Shown: piece after piece, positions 1 to 7,443 of the stretch | Position numbering within the stretch: position 1 is the stretch's first letter | Layout of the letters: the number at the start of each line of letters is the position of its first letter | Position numbers and translations under genes: made by a program | Source of the DNA: Paenibacillus barcinonensis | GTDB lineage: Bacteria; Bacillota; Bacilli; Paenibacillales; Paenibacillaceae | Length of the DNA: 64,000 bases | Assembly (NCBI RefSeq): GCF_003217495.1 | Contig: NZ_QJSW01000026.1 | Location: 1-64,000, forward strand | Reading direction: 5' to 3' | Notes under the pieces: model-generated | The model's input: the letters and a program-made list of their open reading frames with translations, nothing else | The model's database searches: none | What the model was told of the DNA's origin: nothing

Positions 1-128
1 CATGGGGCGCTAGGTTATCTTTCCCCTGCTCGTTTTGCGAAGAAATTTACGGACAAATCCGTCGCGTAAGTGTCTACTTTCTTGACATAGGTCCACCGCG
101 CAGAGGTATATTCAGGCGGGTTCAGAGC

Positions 129-321
129 TAACGATCCCCAGACACCTTATTTCGAGGAAATATAGGGGCATGAAATTTTAACGATCCTGAGAGACGTTAT
201 TTGGGCTAAAATTGCTCATCAGGAGCATTTTTGAGCCAAAAAGGGGCAAATAGCGTTTCTGGAGATCGTTAGAATTTCGATGTGCCGAAAAAGGGGTGAA
301 TAGCGTTCCTGAGGATCGTTA
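129..321. repeat. 193-bp dyad repeat element, copy 1 (units + + - -)
   Basis: Four 24-bp units beginning TAACGATC and ending TATTT/C lie at 129-152 (+), 179-202 (+), 248-271 (-) and 298-321 (-). Offsets 0, 50, 119 and 169 are identical to copies 2 and 5. The order makes the whole element an imperfect inverted repeat centred near 225. Unit 2 is itself a small inverted repeat (TAACG and CGTTA about 11 bases apart). The function is unknown to me. It could be a non-autonomous mobile element or a structured intergenic repeat. Confidence 0.9.
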
Positions 322-762
322 GCGCAGCCGGAGGATGCTAACCAGAAGGTGAAGGCGAGAGAAGGTGCCGTACGTTACATGCTACAGAGGTGTCCGCGTA
401 CCTGACGTTAGCGTTATTAATGTAAGCAGGCGAGGGTAAGAGGATCGCGATTGCGCGCTCACGGGCAGCATAAAGCGATGCTCGCATAGCCGCCGAGAGG
501 CCCCGCTACTTGATCAGCTTGATGTAGCATAAACCTTACCCTCGTTGCGTCCTGATCCATGTTCCGCAGTCGTAACCAGGCTGCATTGTTGCCCATGCTC
601 CGTAGTCGCATCGACGCTACAATACCGTCTGTGCTGCCATAGTGTCGTACACCGTGCATGCGGGATCACGCAGAAGTTGCAGGCTGGGGGGCCCATGCAT
701 CGCATCCTGGTCACGCAAGCTGTGCTTCTTGGCACACAAGCCGCCGCCCACATAACTCAAAA

Positions 763-801
763 AGAGCCTGCATCAGTCCGAAAGGACCGATGCAGGCTCT
801 T
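763..801 (-). terminator. Intrinsic terminator of sodA
   Basis: A 12-bp stem (AGAGCCTGCATC at 764-775 with its complement at 789-800) is followed on the minus strand by a run of T. It lies about 17 bases beyond the sodA stop codon, as expected for a monocistronic sodA transcript. Confidence 0.9.
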
Positions 802-817
802 CTATTCTAACAGCAAT

Positions 818-1429
818 TTATTTTGCTGCAGCGTAACGTTTGTTAACTTCATCCCAGTTGATTACATTCCAGAATGCGCCGATGTAGTCAGGGCGTTTGT
901 TTTGATATTTCAGGTAGTAAGCATGCTCCCATACGTCCAGACCCAGAACTGGAGTCAGACCTTCGAAGAGCGGGCTGTCTTGGTTAGGCGTGCTAGTGAT
1001 GGACAATTTGCCATCTTTGCCTACTACGAGCCATGCCCAGCCAGAACCGAAACGAGTAGTTGCTGCTTTAGCAAAATCTTCTTTGAACTTGTCAAAGCCG
1101 CCCAGTTCGCTGTCGATTGCTGCTGCGATGTCACCTGTAGGTGCGCCGCCGCCGTTAGGTCCGATGATTTCCCAGAACAAGCTGTGGTTAGCATGTCCGC
1201 CACCGTTGTTGCGAACCGCTGTGCGGATGCCTTCTGGTACGCTGTCCAGGTTAGCGATCAGATCTTCCAAGCTTTTGTCTTGCAGTTCAGGAGCGCTTTC
1301 CAGAGCTGCGTTCAAGTTAGTTACGTAAGTGTTGTGATGGCGATCGTGGTGAATTTCCATCGTTTGTGCATCAATATGTGGTTCCAGTGCATCGTTAGCG
1401 TAAGGAAGTGCCGGTAATTGAAAAGCCAT
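818..1429 (-). CDS. sodA: Superoxide dismutase [Mn/Fe], SodA
   Basis: This is a cytosolic superoxide dismutase of 203 residues, the usual length, which converts superoxide to hydrogen peroxide and oxygen. The N-terminal motif [14 protein letters not shown] and the first metal ligand His27 in MEIHHDRHH match the Mn/Fe SOD family. A second His lies in [11 protein letters not shown] near residue 82, and Asp and His ligands in [13 protein letters not shown] near residues 165-169. The start at 1429 is chosen because AGGAGG (1439-1444) lies just upstream; longer frames have no ribosome-binding site. The gene is monocistronic, with a strong terminator at 763-801. A second SOD (8843-10141) is in the same window. 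The family is certain, and Mn rather than Fe use is likely from the GGHANH context. Confidence 0.96.
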   Translation of the reverse strand: MAFQLPALPYANDALEPHIDAQTMEIHHDRHHNTYVTNLNAALESAPELQDKSLEDLIANLDSVPEGIRTAVRNNGGGHANHSLFWEIIGPNGGGAPTGDIAAAIDSELGGFDKFKEDFAKAATTRFGSGWAWLVVGKDGKLSITSTPNQDSPLFEGLTPVLGLDVWEHAYYLKYQNKRPDYIGAFWNVINWDEVNKRYAAAK

Positions 1430-1659
1430 AGTGAAATACCTCCTGAGATTTTGTAATGGATTGTTAAGGTACATATGTAATAATACCCTTGCCTCTATTA
1501 TTAAACCGCATTCGGGATAATTAATCAACATTTTTGTTTATTAAGTCTCCTGAACCGTTAATGAAAAGTCAGGCCAGAGATAACAAACATATTTTACCCA
1601 ATTTGAATAAAAATATGAGATTTTGACGAAAAAAATCGTTAAAATTGCAATCAACTCGA

Positions 1660-1673
1660 TGTAAACGATTACA
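1660..1673. promoter_or_regulatory. Perfect match to the CcpA cre consensus
   Basis: TGTAAACGATTACA matches TGNAARCGNWWWCA at every position and contains the exact inverted repeat TGTAA/TTACA. A second, 12 of 14 match (ATAAAGCGCTTACA, 1674-1687) follows directly. The pair lies 173 bp upstream of the GNAT start and 231 bp upstream of sodA, so the controlled gene is not clear. Confidence 0.5.
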
Positions 1674-1785
1674 ATAAAGCGCTTACAGAAGAAAATGCGT
1701 GTTTTATGGAGTAAAGTATGGTTTAATTGACGAAGAAGCGGTATTTTCTCGTTTTTTGTCATTATATGAACATCGGGTTTTTGGT

Positions 1786-1806
1786 AAAAGGGGACCCCCT
1801 TTTTTG
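1786..1806 (+). terminator. Possible short terminator or attenuator hairpin
   Basis: AAAAGGG (1786-1792) can pair with CCCTTTT (1797-1803) around a 4-base loop, followed by more T. It lies 40 bp before the GNAT start, so it would act on a transcript starting inside this intergenic region. Confidence 0.4.
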
Positions 1807-1846
1807 TAAAACCTCATCTAAGCTAACGAAAAGGGAGATTTAAGAC

Positions 1847-2272
1847 ATGCACGTTCGTTCCTTTCAGTTGAGTGATGCAAGCCAGATGACGGAGCTTCTC
1901 CAGGTTGCACTATCGGAAGAGTGTTATGAAAACACGATGGGCCCGTTTGCCCGTCAATTGTCATGGGATTCTGATCTGATCATGGTTGCAGAAGAAGAGG
2001 GAGACCTCGTCGGTGCCTTGATCGGTACGATTGATCAAAACCAGGGATGCATCTATCGTATTGCGGTTCATCCAGACTATCGTCGCCGCGGTGTCGGCAA
2101 AACACTTGTCGAGGCTATGGAGCAGCGATTCCAGCAGCGCAAAGTCAGCCAGATTTGGGTGGCCGGTGATGAACACAACAAAGCAGCCATGCCTTTGTAC
2201 GAAGCAATGGGGTATGGTGCCAATAAGATTCTGAGTGCTTTTCAGAAACTTAGTATTTTGTCCAAGGCTTAA
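1847..2272 (+). CDS. GNAT family N-acetyltransferase
   Basis: This is a 141-residue single-domain protein of the GNAT fold, which transfers an acetyl group from acetyl-CoA to an amine or amino-acid substrate. Motif A is clear: IAVHPDYRRRGVGKTLVEAM, with the acetyl-CoA pyrophosphate loop RRRGVG at residues 79-84. Motif B follows as VAGDEHNKAAMPLYEAMGYG, the usual C-terminal Tyr-containing region. The ATG at 1847 has AAGGGAG about 8 bases upstream. Hairpins at 2332-2373 and 2388-2420 follow the gene, so it is probably transcribed alone. The substrate cannot be told from sequence. Length and motif spacing resemble RimI-like or stand-alone cytosolic acetyltransferases. Confidence 0.85.
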   Translation: MHVRSFQLSDASQMTELLQVALSEECYENTMGPFARQLSWDSDLIMVAEEEGDLVGALIGTIDQNQGCIYRIAVHPDYRRRGVGKTLVEAMEQRFQQRKVSQIWVAGDEHNKAAMPLYEAMGYGANKILSAFQKLSILSKA

Positions 2273-2331
2273 TTGGTGCAGGTGAATTCGGTGTAGCTAG
2301 ACAAAGAAATATAAGATTGTTATTTCATATT

Positions 2332-2373
2332 AGGCATATCTGTTCACGCATCAACGGCGTGATGGATATGCCT
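2332..2373 (+). terminator. Long stem-loop after the GNAT gene
   Basis: AGGCATATC (2332-2340) pairs with GATATGCCT (2365-2373), with an inner stem CACGC/GCGTG. The run of T afterwards is weak (TTCTATTTGG), so it may act together with the next hairpin. Confidence 0.5.
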
Positions 2374-2387
2374 TTCTATTTGGTTGA

Positions 2388-2423
2388 GGAGGCAGATGCA
2401 GTTATGCCTCCCTGTTTTATTTT
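2388..2423 (+). terminator. Intrinsic terminator upstream of lepB
   Basis: GGAGGCA (2388-2394) pairs with TGCCTCC (2405-2411), followed by CTGTTTTATTTT. It ends transcription from the GNAT gene before lepB. Confidence 0.6.
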
Positions 2424-2569
2424 CCCCAGAACGTGTAATAAAGAGAGCGTGTTTGCCATGTGCTGGTGGGCATCTCCAATTGTTTCGCATTCCCAAATAG
2501 AGTAGACTGAAAGGGAGTATGACCCAGGGTTACACGTGTAATCTACAAACTGATAAATGAGGTGTCTCT

Positions 2570-3181
2570 TTGAATTCCAATTTTTCTTCGATAGAGCCTT
2601 CAACTATGGGGGAGCGAGACCCCAACCGCAAATCTGCTCCTCAGCCATCAGGGAAGTCGTGGACAGCCGAGCTGTGGGATTGGGTGAAGACCATTGTGGT
2701 TGCGTTTGTCATTATGATGCTGCTGAACCTGTTTGTATTTAATCTGTCGATGGTCAAAGGGCAGTCCATGCAGCCAACGCTGGTGGAGCACGATCGTCTG
2801 TTTGTGAACAAGATGGTGTACCATTTCGGTGAGCCGGCCCGGTCGGACGTCATTGTGCTGCGTGACCCAAGCGAAGGTGTTGGCAAGAAGGATTATTTAG
2901 TGAAACGCATTGTTGGTCTGCCGGGAGATACGATTGAGGTCAAGGACCATCTTTTATATGTAAATGGCGTGAAGCAGGCAGAGAGCTATACCGATATTGA
3001 GATGCAGGACCCGGATTTCGGGCCAATTACGCTGGAGCCGGATCATTACTTCGTGATGGGGGATAATCGTCATGAGGGCAAAAGCAAGGACAGCCGCATG
3101 TTCGGAAGCATCACTTCCAGTGAAATTGTCGGCAAAGCCGAATTTATTTTCTGGCCCTTCTCGGAGATGAAAAAGCTGTAA
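2570..3181 (+). CDS. lepB: Type I signal peptidase
   Basis: This membrane-anchored serine protease removes signal peptides from exported proteins. It has 203 residues, with a charged cytoplasmic N-terminus, one membrane segment at about 38-60 (TIVVAFVIMMLLNLFVFNLS), then the S26 catalytic domain facing outward. The nucleophile is Ser66 in KGQSMQPTL, and the general base is Lys112 in VKRIVGLPGD. The C-terminal box MGDNRHEGKSKDSRMFG is diagnostic of the family. The start is a TTG at 2570 with GAGGTG 6-12 bases upstream; no ATG in frame fits better. It is Gram-positive SipS-like, with a single transmembrane segment and short length. A hairpin at 3280-3310 follows. Confidence 0.93.
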   Translation: MNSNFSSIEPSTMGERDPNRKSAPQPSGKSWTAELWDWVKTIVVAFVIMMLLNLFVFNLSMVKGQSMQPTLVEHDRLFVNKMVYHFGEPARSDVIVLRDPSEGVGKKDYLVKRIVGLPGDTIEVKDHLLYVNGVKQAESYTDIEMQDPDFGPITLEPDHYFVMGDNRHEGKSKDSRMFGSITSSEIVGKAEFIFWPFSEMKKL

Positions 3182-3279
3182 AATGTTGGATCACAACAAC
3201 TTCAGAACGTATTTTGCGTTTAACCATACAGGCGCGTAGGCTGTAAATTCACTTTTTGCAAGATATATAGAAATAGCGA

Positions 3280-3310
3280 AACGCCTGATCTCTTCAGTGA
3301 GACGGGCGTT
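3280..3310 (+). terminator. Stem-loop after lepB
   Basis: AACGCC (3280-3285) pairs with GGCGTT (3305-3310), with an inner TCTC/GAGA stem. T-rich sequence (CCTTGTTT) follows. It is a probable terminator between lepB and the queG fusion gene. Confidence 0.5.
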
Positions 3311-3355
3311 CCTTGTTTACCGAATACGTGCCAGAGAGAAGAGAGGGAAAAGGAC

Positions 3356-5200
3356 ATGACGAGCGTACGGACCGGGGCAGCACAGGTCGCCTCCGTATGG
3401 GAGGCGTTAAAGCAGGAGATCAAGGCAGCAGGCCCGGAGCTGGGAATAGATGATATTGGATTTGCTTCAGCTGATCCGTTTGTGTCACTGAAATCACTGC
3501 TGGAGCAGTCTCGGGATAAGGGGTATGCATCAGGCTTCGAGGAGTCGGATATTGAAAAAAGAGTGCATCCCGCCCTTCAAGGCGGCGAGCCTGCTTCCCT
3601 GATTGCCATAGCCGTGGCTTATCCGTCCAAAATGATAAATCCGCCGAAGTCGGAGCCTGGCGCGTACCGCGGCATTTTTGCTCGTTCGGCCTGGGGACAG
3701 GACTATCATCAGGTGCTGCGCACGGCGATGGACAAGCTGGTTAGCTTTATCCGCGAGCGTGTGCCGGAAGCGATGATTGAGAGCATGGTGGATACCGGAG
3801 CGCTGGTAGATCGTGCGGTCTCACAGCGGGCAGGGATCGGGTTCAGTGCCAAAAACTGCTCGATTATATCGCCGAAATTCGGTTCATGGATATTCCTTGG
3901 AGAGCTTGTTACGAATATTCCGTTCCCGCCAGATACTCCCGTGACGGAGGATTGCGGAGAATGCACGAAATGCATTGATGCCTGTCCGACAGGTGCGCTG
4001 GTTGGCCCTGGCCAATTGAATGCGCAGCGCTGCATTTCTTTTCTAACCCAGACCAAAGGATTTCTGGATGAGGAGTTTATGCTCAAAATAGGCAACCGTC
4101 TGTACGGCTGTGATACATGTCAGATTGTATGTCCGAAAAATCGGGGCAAAAACTGGGATCATCATCCCGAGTTTCATCCCGACCCGGAGGTTGTAAAGCC
4201 TTTGCTGCTACCGCTGCTGGATATCGGCAACCGTGAGTTCAAAGAACGCTTCGGTCAAAGCTCTGCCTCGTGGCGGGGCAAAAAGCCGATTCAGCGTAAC
4301 GCGGTCATTGCACTGGGCAATTTCAAAGACAAAAGCGCTGTACCCAAACTAACGCAGGTACTGAAGCGTGATCCGCGTCCAGAGCTGCGGGGAACCGCTG
4401 CCTGGGCGCTGAGCAGAATTGGAGGAGAAGACGCCATGAGAGCTATCGGGGAAGCTGCCGCGATCGAACAAGATGGTAACGTGCTAAGTATGCTGCAGAA
4501 GGCCAAGGAGCGACTGATGTCGTCCACTGCCTTACCCGAACAGCCACAGGCTGGTCATGCAAGCAAGCTGGAGGGCAAGAGTGAAGGCGAGCTTGAGCGT
4601 ACAACGGAAATAAATGAGAAGCAGTCTGCATCTACAGACAAGCCGGAGGAAGCGGCTGCATGGAAGCCGTCCGCAGTGACTGGACTTCACGGGAAGCCTG
4701 TATATTATGATGAACTGCTCACACCCATTGGTACACTTACGTTGTGTGCAACCGATGAGGGACTGTGTCATATTGATTTTGGTGCTTTCCATGTACGGGA
4801 AGCTCATCTGCAGCAGTGGGCACGTACCTGGATTGGTGAATACCGATACGAGAAAAATGAAGAGAAGCTTAGCGATGCTGCTGAGCAGCTTCGGCAGTAT
4901 TTTGCAGGGGAACGAAAGACGTTCGACTTGCAGCTTGAGCGGTATGGGACTGCATTCCAGCTACAGGTTTGGCAGGTTCTGTCCGATATATCTTATGGAG
5001 AAGCCTTAACTCACCAAGAGGTTGCGGAGAAGATCGGCCGGCCCAAGGCTGTACGCGCAGTTTTGGATGCCATTAGCAAGAATCCTATTCCGATTGTTAT
5101 TCCCTGTCACCGCATGAGCGGTAAAGATGGCACCCTGGTGGGTTACGCAGGCGGTCTGCAAACCAAAGAGCAATTGCTCACATTGGAGCAGCAAACGTAA
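3356..5200 (+). CDS. queG: QueG epoxyqueuosine reductase fused to O6-alkylguanine-DNA alkyltransferase
   Basis: This is a 614-residue two-enzyme fusion. Residues 1 to about 385 are QueG, which reduces epoxyqueuosine to queuosine in tRNA using cobalamin. Visible marks are Asp146 in MVDTGAL, two ferredoxin-like clusters (Cys200, 203, 206, 210 in CGECTKCIDAC; Cys226, 252, 255, 259) and HEAT-like helices (RNAVIALGNF, LRGTAAWALSRIGG). A Glu/Lys/Ala-rich linker spans about 385-445. Residues about 446-614 are a complete MGMT/Ogt domain with the N-terminal RNase-H-like part (LLTPIGTLTLCATDEG), the helix-turn-helix (YGEALTHQEVAEKIGRPKAV) and the alkyl-acceptor Cys in IPCHRM near residue 584. The reading frame is continuous, with no sign of a sequencing join. 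It is followed 16 bp later by an HD-GYP gene, probably an operon. Confidence 0.93.
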   Translation: MTSVRTGAAQVASVWEALKQEIKAAGPELGIDDIGFASADPFVSLKSLLEQSRDKGYASGFEESDIEKRVHPALQGGEPASLIAIAVAYPSKMINPPKSEPGAYRGIFARSAWGQDYHQVLRTAMDKLVSFIRERVPEAMIESMVDTGALVDRAVSQRAGIGFSAKNCSIISPKFGSWIFLGELVTNIPFPPDTPVTEDCGECTKCIDACPTGALVGPGQLNAQRCISFLTQTKGFLDEEFMLKIGNRLYGCDTCQIVCPKNRGKNWDHHPEFHPDPEVVKPLLLPLLDIGNREFKERFGQSSASWRGKKPIQRNAVIALGNFKDKSAVPKLTQVLKRDPRPELRGTAAWALSRIGGEDAMRAIGEAAAIEQDGNVLSMLQKAKERLMSSTALPEQPQAGHASKLEGKSEGELERTTEINEKQSASTDKPEEAAAWKPSAVTGLHGKPVYYDELLTPIGTLTLCATDEGLCHIDFGAFHVREAHLQQWARTWIGEYRYEKNEEKLSDAAEQLRQYFAGERKTFDLQLERYGTAFQLQVWQVLSDISYGEALTHQEVAEKIGRPKAVRAVLDAISKNPIPIVIPCHRMSGKDGTLVGYAGGLQTKEQLLTLEQQT

Positions 5201-5215
5201 GAGCGGGGGACGTTC

Positions 5216-6241
5216 ATGAAGTATGTAAACGTGGAAAGCGTGGAGGCGGGAGAGGTTCTGGGCAAGACAGTATATTCGAGTAACGGTACGGTTTTGCTGT
5301 CTGCCGGAGTCCAGCTCACCGTGTTTATGGTCAATACGCTGAAGCGTATCGGGGTTACCACGCTGTACATCCAGGATGAAGCGTATAAAGATATAGAGAT
5401 AGAAGATATTCTGGATGAAGCTACGAAACGGGCCATTATTAATGAGATGAGTGTAACGCTCGAAGCGGTGAGGTCTGGAAAGGATTGGAGTCCGAAAAAA
5501 GTTTCACTCAGCATCGACAAGCTGCTGAATGATGTGCTGAACGGACGCGAGCTGCTCGTTCAGTTAACGGATATCCGTACCAAGGATAACGCACAGTATG
5601 TTCATGCCATGAATGTATGTTTGTTGTCATCGGTGATTGGACTGAATATGGGACTCAATTATAATCAGCTCAAGGATCTGGCTGTTGGGGCATTGCTGCA
5701 TGACATTGGAAAAGTAGGCGAGCCGTCTGGCAGCAATGCTACTTCGAAGCTGCACCACACCTGGCGTGGCTTCGAAGTAATCAAGAACAAGCGGGAGTTC
5801 AGTCTGCTCGTCGCACATACTGCATTGCAGCATCATGAACATGTAGATGGCAGTGGCATCCCTAGAGGCATCACAAGCAAGGATATACATCTGTTTGCCA
5901 AAATTGTCAGTGCAGCCAACATCTACGATAACCTGATTAATGGTCTGTCAGGTAACAGTCTGCTTCCACACGAAGCATGTGAAGAGATGATGGCGATGTC
6001 GGGAACCAAGCTTGATCGGGACATTCTGATTGAGTTTAACAAAAGTGTATCGGTGTATCCGAACGGGACAGCTGTCCGGCTGTCTACCAAAGAAACCGGT
6101 GTTATCGTTCGTCAGCATCGGGGGCTGCCCGGCAGGCCAGTGATCCGGGTAGCGCGAGGCAGCACACGTTTTTCTCTGGATGTCGTCGAGATTGATTTGG
6201 CGAAGCAGACAACGGTCTTTATTGAAGGCGTGCTTGTCTAA
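5216..6241 (+). CDS. HD-GYP domain protein, probable cyclic-di-GMP phosphodiesterase
   Basis: The protein has 341 residues. Residues about 1-110 resemble the short N-terminal segment common in Gram-positive HD-GYP proteins. The HD-GYP core follows, with HAMNV, LLHDIGKVG (the HD pair), HTWRGFEVI and HHEHVDGSGIPRG. The last motif is the GYP region with Ile in place of Tyr, so it reads DGSGIP. HD-GYP enzymes hydrolyse cyclic di-GMP to GMP through a bi- or trinuclear metal site. The metal-binding His and Asp residues are all present, so activity is likely. GGGGGA about 10 bases upstream of the ATG serves as ribosome-binding site, and the gene starts 16 bp after the queG fusion. No receiver or sensor domain is seen. 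Confidence 0.88.
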   Translation: MKYVNVESVEAGEVLGKTVYSSNGTVLLSAGVQLTVFMVNTLKRIGVTTLYIQDEAYKDIEIEDILDEATKRAIINEMSVTLEAVRSGKDWSPKKVSLSIDKLLNDVLNGRELLVQLTDIRTKDNAQYVHAMNVCLLSSVIGLNMGLNYNQLKDLAVGALLHDIGKVGEPSGSNATSKLHHTWRGFEVIKNKREFSLLVAHTALQHHEHVDGSGIPRGITSKDIHLFAKIVSAANIYDNLINGLSGNSLLPHEACEEMMAMSGTKLDRDILIEFNKSVSVYPNGTAVRLSTKETGVIVRQHRGLPGRPVIRVARGSTRFSLDVVEIDLAKQTTVFIEGVLV

Positions 6242-6412
6242 GCCATTTATCTGGAAAATGCGTTTGCTCACGGCGTGTGGAAATGCTATGATAACTCTCA
6301 GGAAATCCGGTCGGTGTCATGTATGCATTATCGAGATGAATGATATGAATCATGATGTTTACTGGCACAGATCATCAGGTTTTTTCAGATTGCATACAGA
6401 GGTGTCTAAGAG

Positions 6413-6676
6413 ATGGAGATTGTAATACCGATTATTACATTGATTGTGGGTCTGGTCGGTGGATTTTTCATTGGGGTGTTCTACCTGCGTAAACAGCTCG
6501 AGAAAATGCAAAGCGACCCTGAGATGCTACAGAAGATGGCGAAGCAGATGGGCTATAACCTGAATGGCAAGCAAATGCAGCGTGCCCAGCAGATGATGAA
6601 GAATCAGCAGCCAGGTGCGAAAATGCCTCAGCCGAGTCAGCATCCTGCGCGTAAAAGCTCGGGCCGCCGAAAATAA
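6413..6676 (+). CDS. YneF-like (UPF0154) small membrane protein
   Basis: This is an 87-residue protein with one N-terminal membrane helix (IPIITLIVGLVGGFFIGVFYL, residues about 4-24). The conserved UPF0154 segment RKQLEKMQSDPEMLQKMAKQMG follows, with a variable Gln/Met/Lys-rich tail. The family is widespread in Firmicutes and its function is not known. GAGGTG lies about 8-13 bases upstream of the ATG. It is downstream of the HD-GYP gene after a 170-bp gap in which I see nothing clear, and upstream of folE. The tail ending KSSGRRK is longer than in the Bacillus protein. No function is claimed. Confidence 0.85.
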   Translation: MEIVIPIITLIVGLVGGFFIGVFYLRKQLEKMQSDPEMLQKMAKQMGYNLNGKQMQRAQQMMKNQQPGAKMPQPSQHPARKSSGRRK

Positions 6677-6732
6677 TAGCTGTAGGCGGATAAACCGCTT
6701 GCATAATGTGGTTCGAAAGGAGGCGCTTGGCC

Positions 6733-7326
6733 ATGGCTGGCGTTAAAGATTATTTGAATTCCAAAGTATCCGACAATCGGGAGAAGATCGAGTATCATGT
6801 CGAACAGATTCTCAAACTGATTGGCGAGGATAGCACACGTGAAGGGCTTCTGGAAACGCCTGCACGGGTAACCCGGATGTACGAAGAAATTTTTGGTGGA
6901 TATGAGGTTGATCCCCGTGACGTGCTGGGTGTCACCTTTGACGAGAATCACGAAGAACTGGTCATCGTTAAAGATATCGTGTACTACAGCCAGTGTGAGC
7001 ACCATATGGCACCGTTCTTCGGTAAAGTACATATCGGATATGTACCGAGCGGGAAAATTGTTGGTCTGAGCAAGATGGCACGTCTGGTTGAAGCGGTCAC
7101 ACGCCGTCTTCAGGTACAGGAGCGCATTACATCTCAGATTGCTGACATCTTGACGGAGGCTGTAGAGCCGCATGGTGTGATGGTTGTTGTTGAAGGCGAG
7201 CACTTGTGTATGTGTTCACGGGGCGTGAAGAAACCAGGCAGCAAGACCGTAACTTCGGCTGTACGTGGATCTTTTCGGGATAACCCTGCACAACGTGCGG
7301 AGTTTCTGTCTTTGATAAAAGAGTAA
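6733..7326 (+). CDS. folE: GTP cyclohydrolase I
   Basis: FolE is the first enzyme of tetrahydrofolate synthesis, opening GTP to form 7,8-dihydroneopterin triphosphate. The protein has 197 residues and is homodecameric in known relatives. Zinc ligands appear as Cys in [12 protein letters not shown] with its following His, and Cys in [16 protein letters not shown]. Other family marks are [15 protein letters not shown] and [24 protein letters not shown]. The start at 6733 is chosen because AAAGGAGG (6716-6723) is 9-10 bases upstream; the frame could extend to 6706 but that start has no ribosome-binding site. A terminator follows at 7334-7366. No other folate gene is adjacent. Confidence 0.96.
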   Translation: MAGVKDYLNSKVSDNREKIEYHVEQILKLIGEDSTREGLLETPARVTRMYEEIFGGYEVDPRDVLGVTFDENHEELVIVKDIVYYSQCEHHMAPFFGKVHIGYVPSGKIVGLSKMARLVEAVTRRLQVQERITSQIADILTEAVEPHGVMVVVEGEHLCMCSRGVKKPGSKTVTSAVRGSFRDNPAQRAEFLSLIKE

Positions 7327-7333
7327 GGTTAGA

Positions 7334-7366
7334 TAAGCCGGGTTCCTATGGGACCGGCTTATTTAT
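7334..7366 (+). terminator. Intrinsic terminator of folE
   Basis: AAGCCGG (7334-7340) pairs with CCGGCTT (7354-7360), with further pairing inside. ATTTATATAT follows. It lies 7 bp after the folE stop. Confidence 0.8.
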
Positions 7367-7443
7367 ATATAGCGTTGTTTCTGGCACGATGAGCTGGCTG
7401 TGCTGTAATAATGCATGAATTCGACAGTCGGAGGTTATGGACG

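Larger units (their letters stand above)
1..817. other. Gene-free stretch at window start
   Basis: I find no convincing gene here. Open frames on both strands lack ribosome-binding sites and recognisable domains. The stretch holds one full copy of the 193-bp dyad repeat (129-321), a weak promoter-like TTGACA at 82-87 followed 19 bases later by TATATT at 107-112, an imperfect 36-bp direct repeat (about 557-628), and the sodA terminator (763-801). Base composition between 330 and 750 is GC-richer than the genes around it. Confidence 0.6.
1430..1846. other. Divergent promoter region between sodA and the GNAT gene
   Basis: This AT-rich intergenic region lies between divergent genes. It contains two catabolite-responsive-element-like sites (1660-1673 and 1674-1687) and a GC hairpin with a T run at 1786-1806. 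The 73-codon frame on the minus strand (1541-1762) has no domain and biased AT composition, so I do not call it a gene. Confidence 0.5.

Noticed and set aside
129-321. Repeated units considered as a CRISPR array
   Set aside because: Units alternate orientation in a fixed dyad, with spacing 50, 69 and 50. A CRISPR array has same-direction repeats with unrelated spacers, and no cas gene is present.
545-1417. Long plus-strand frame opposite sodA
   Set aside because: It overlaps sodA on the other strand, is rich in Cys and Val from reversed codons, and lacks a ribosome-binding site and any domain.
1541-1762. 73-codon minus-strand frame upstream of sodA
   Set aside because: It is AT-biased, covers cre-like sites and lacks a ribosome-binding site.
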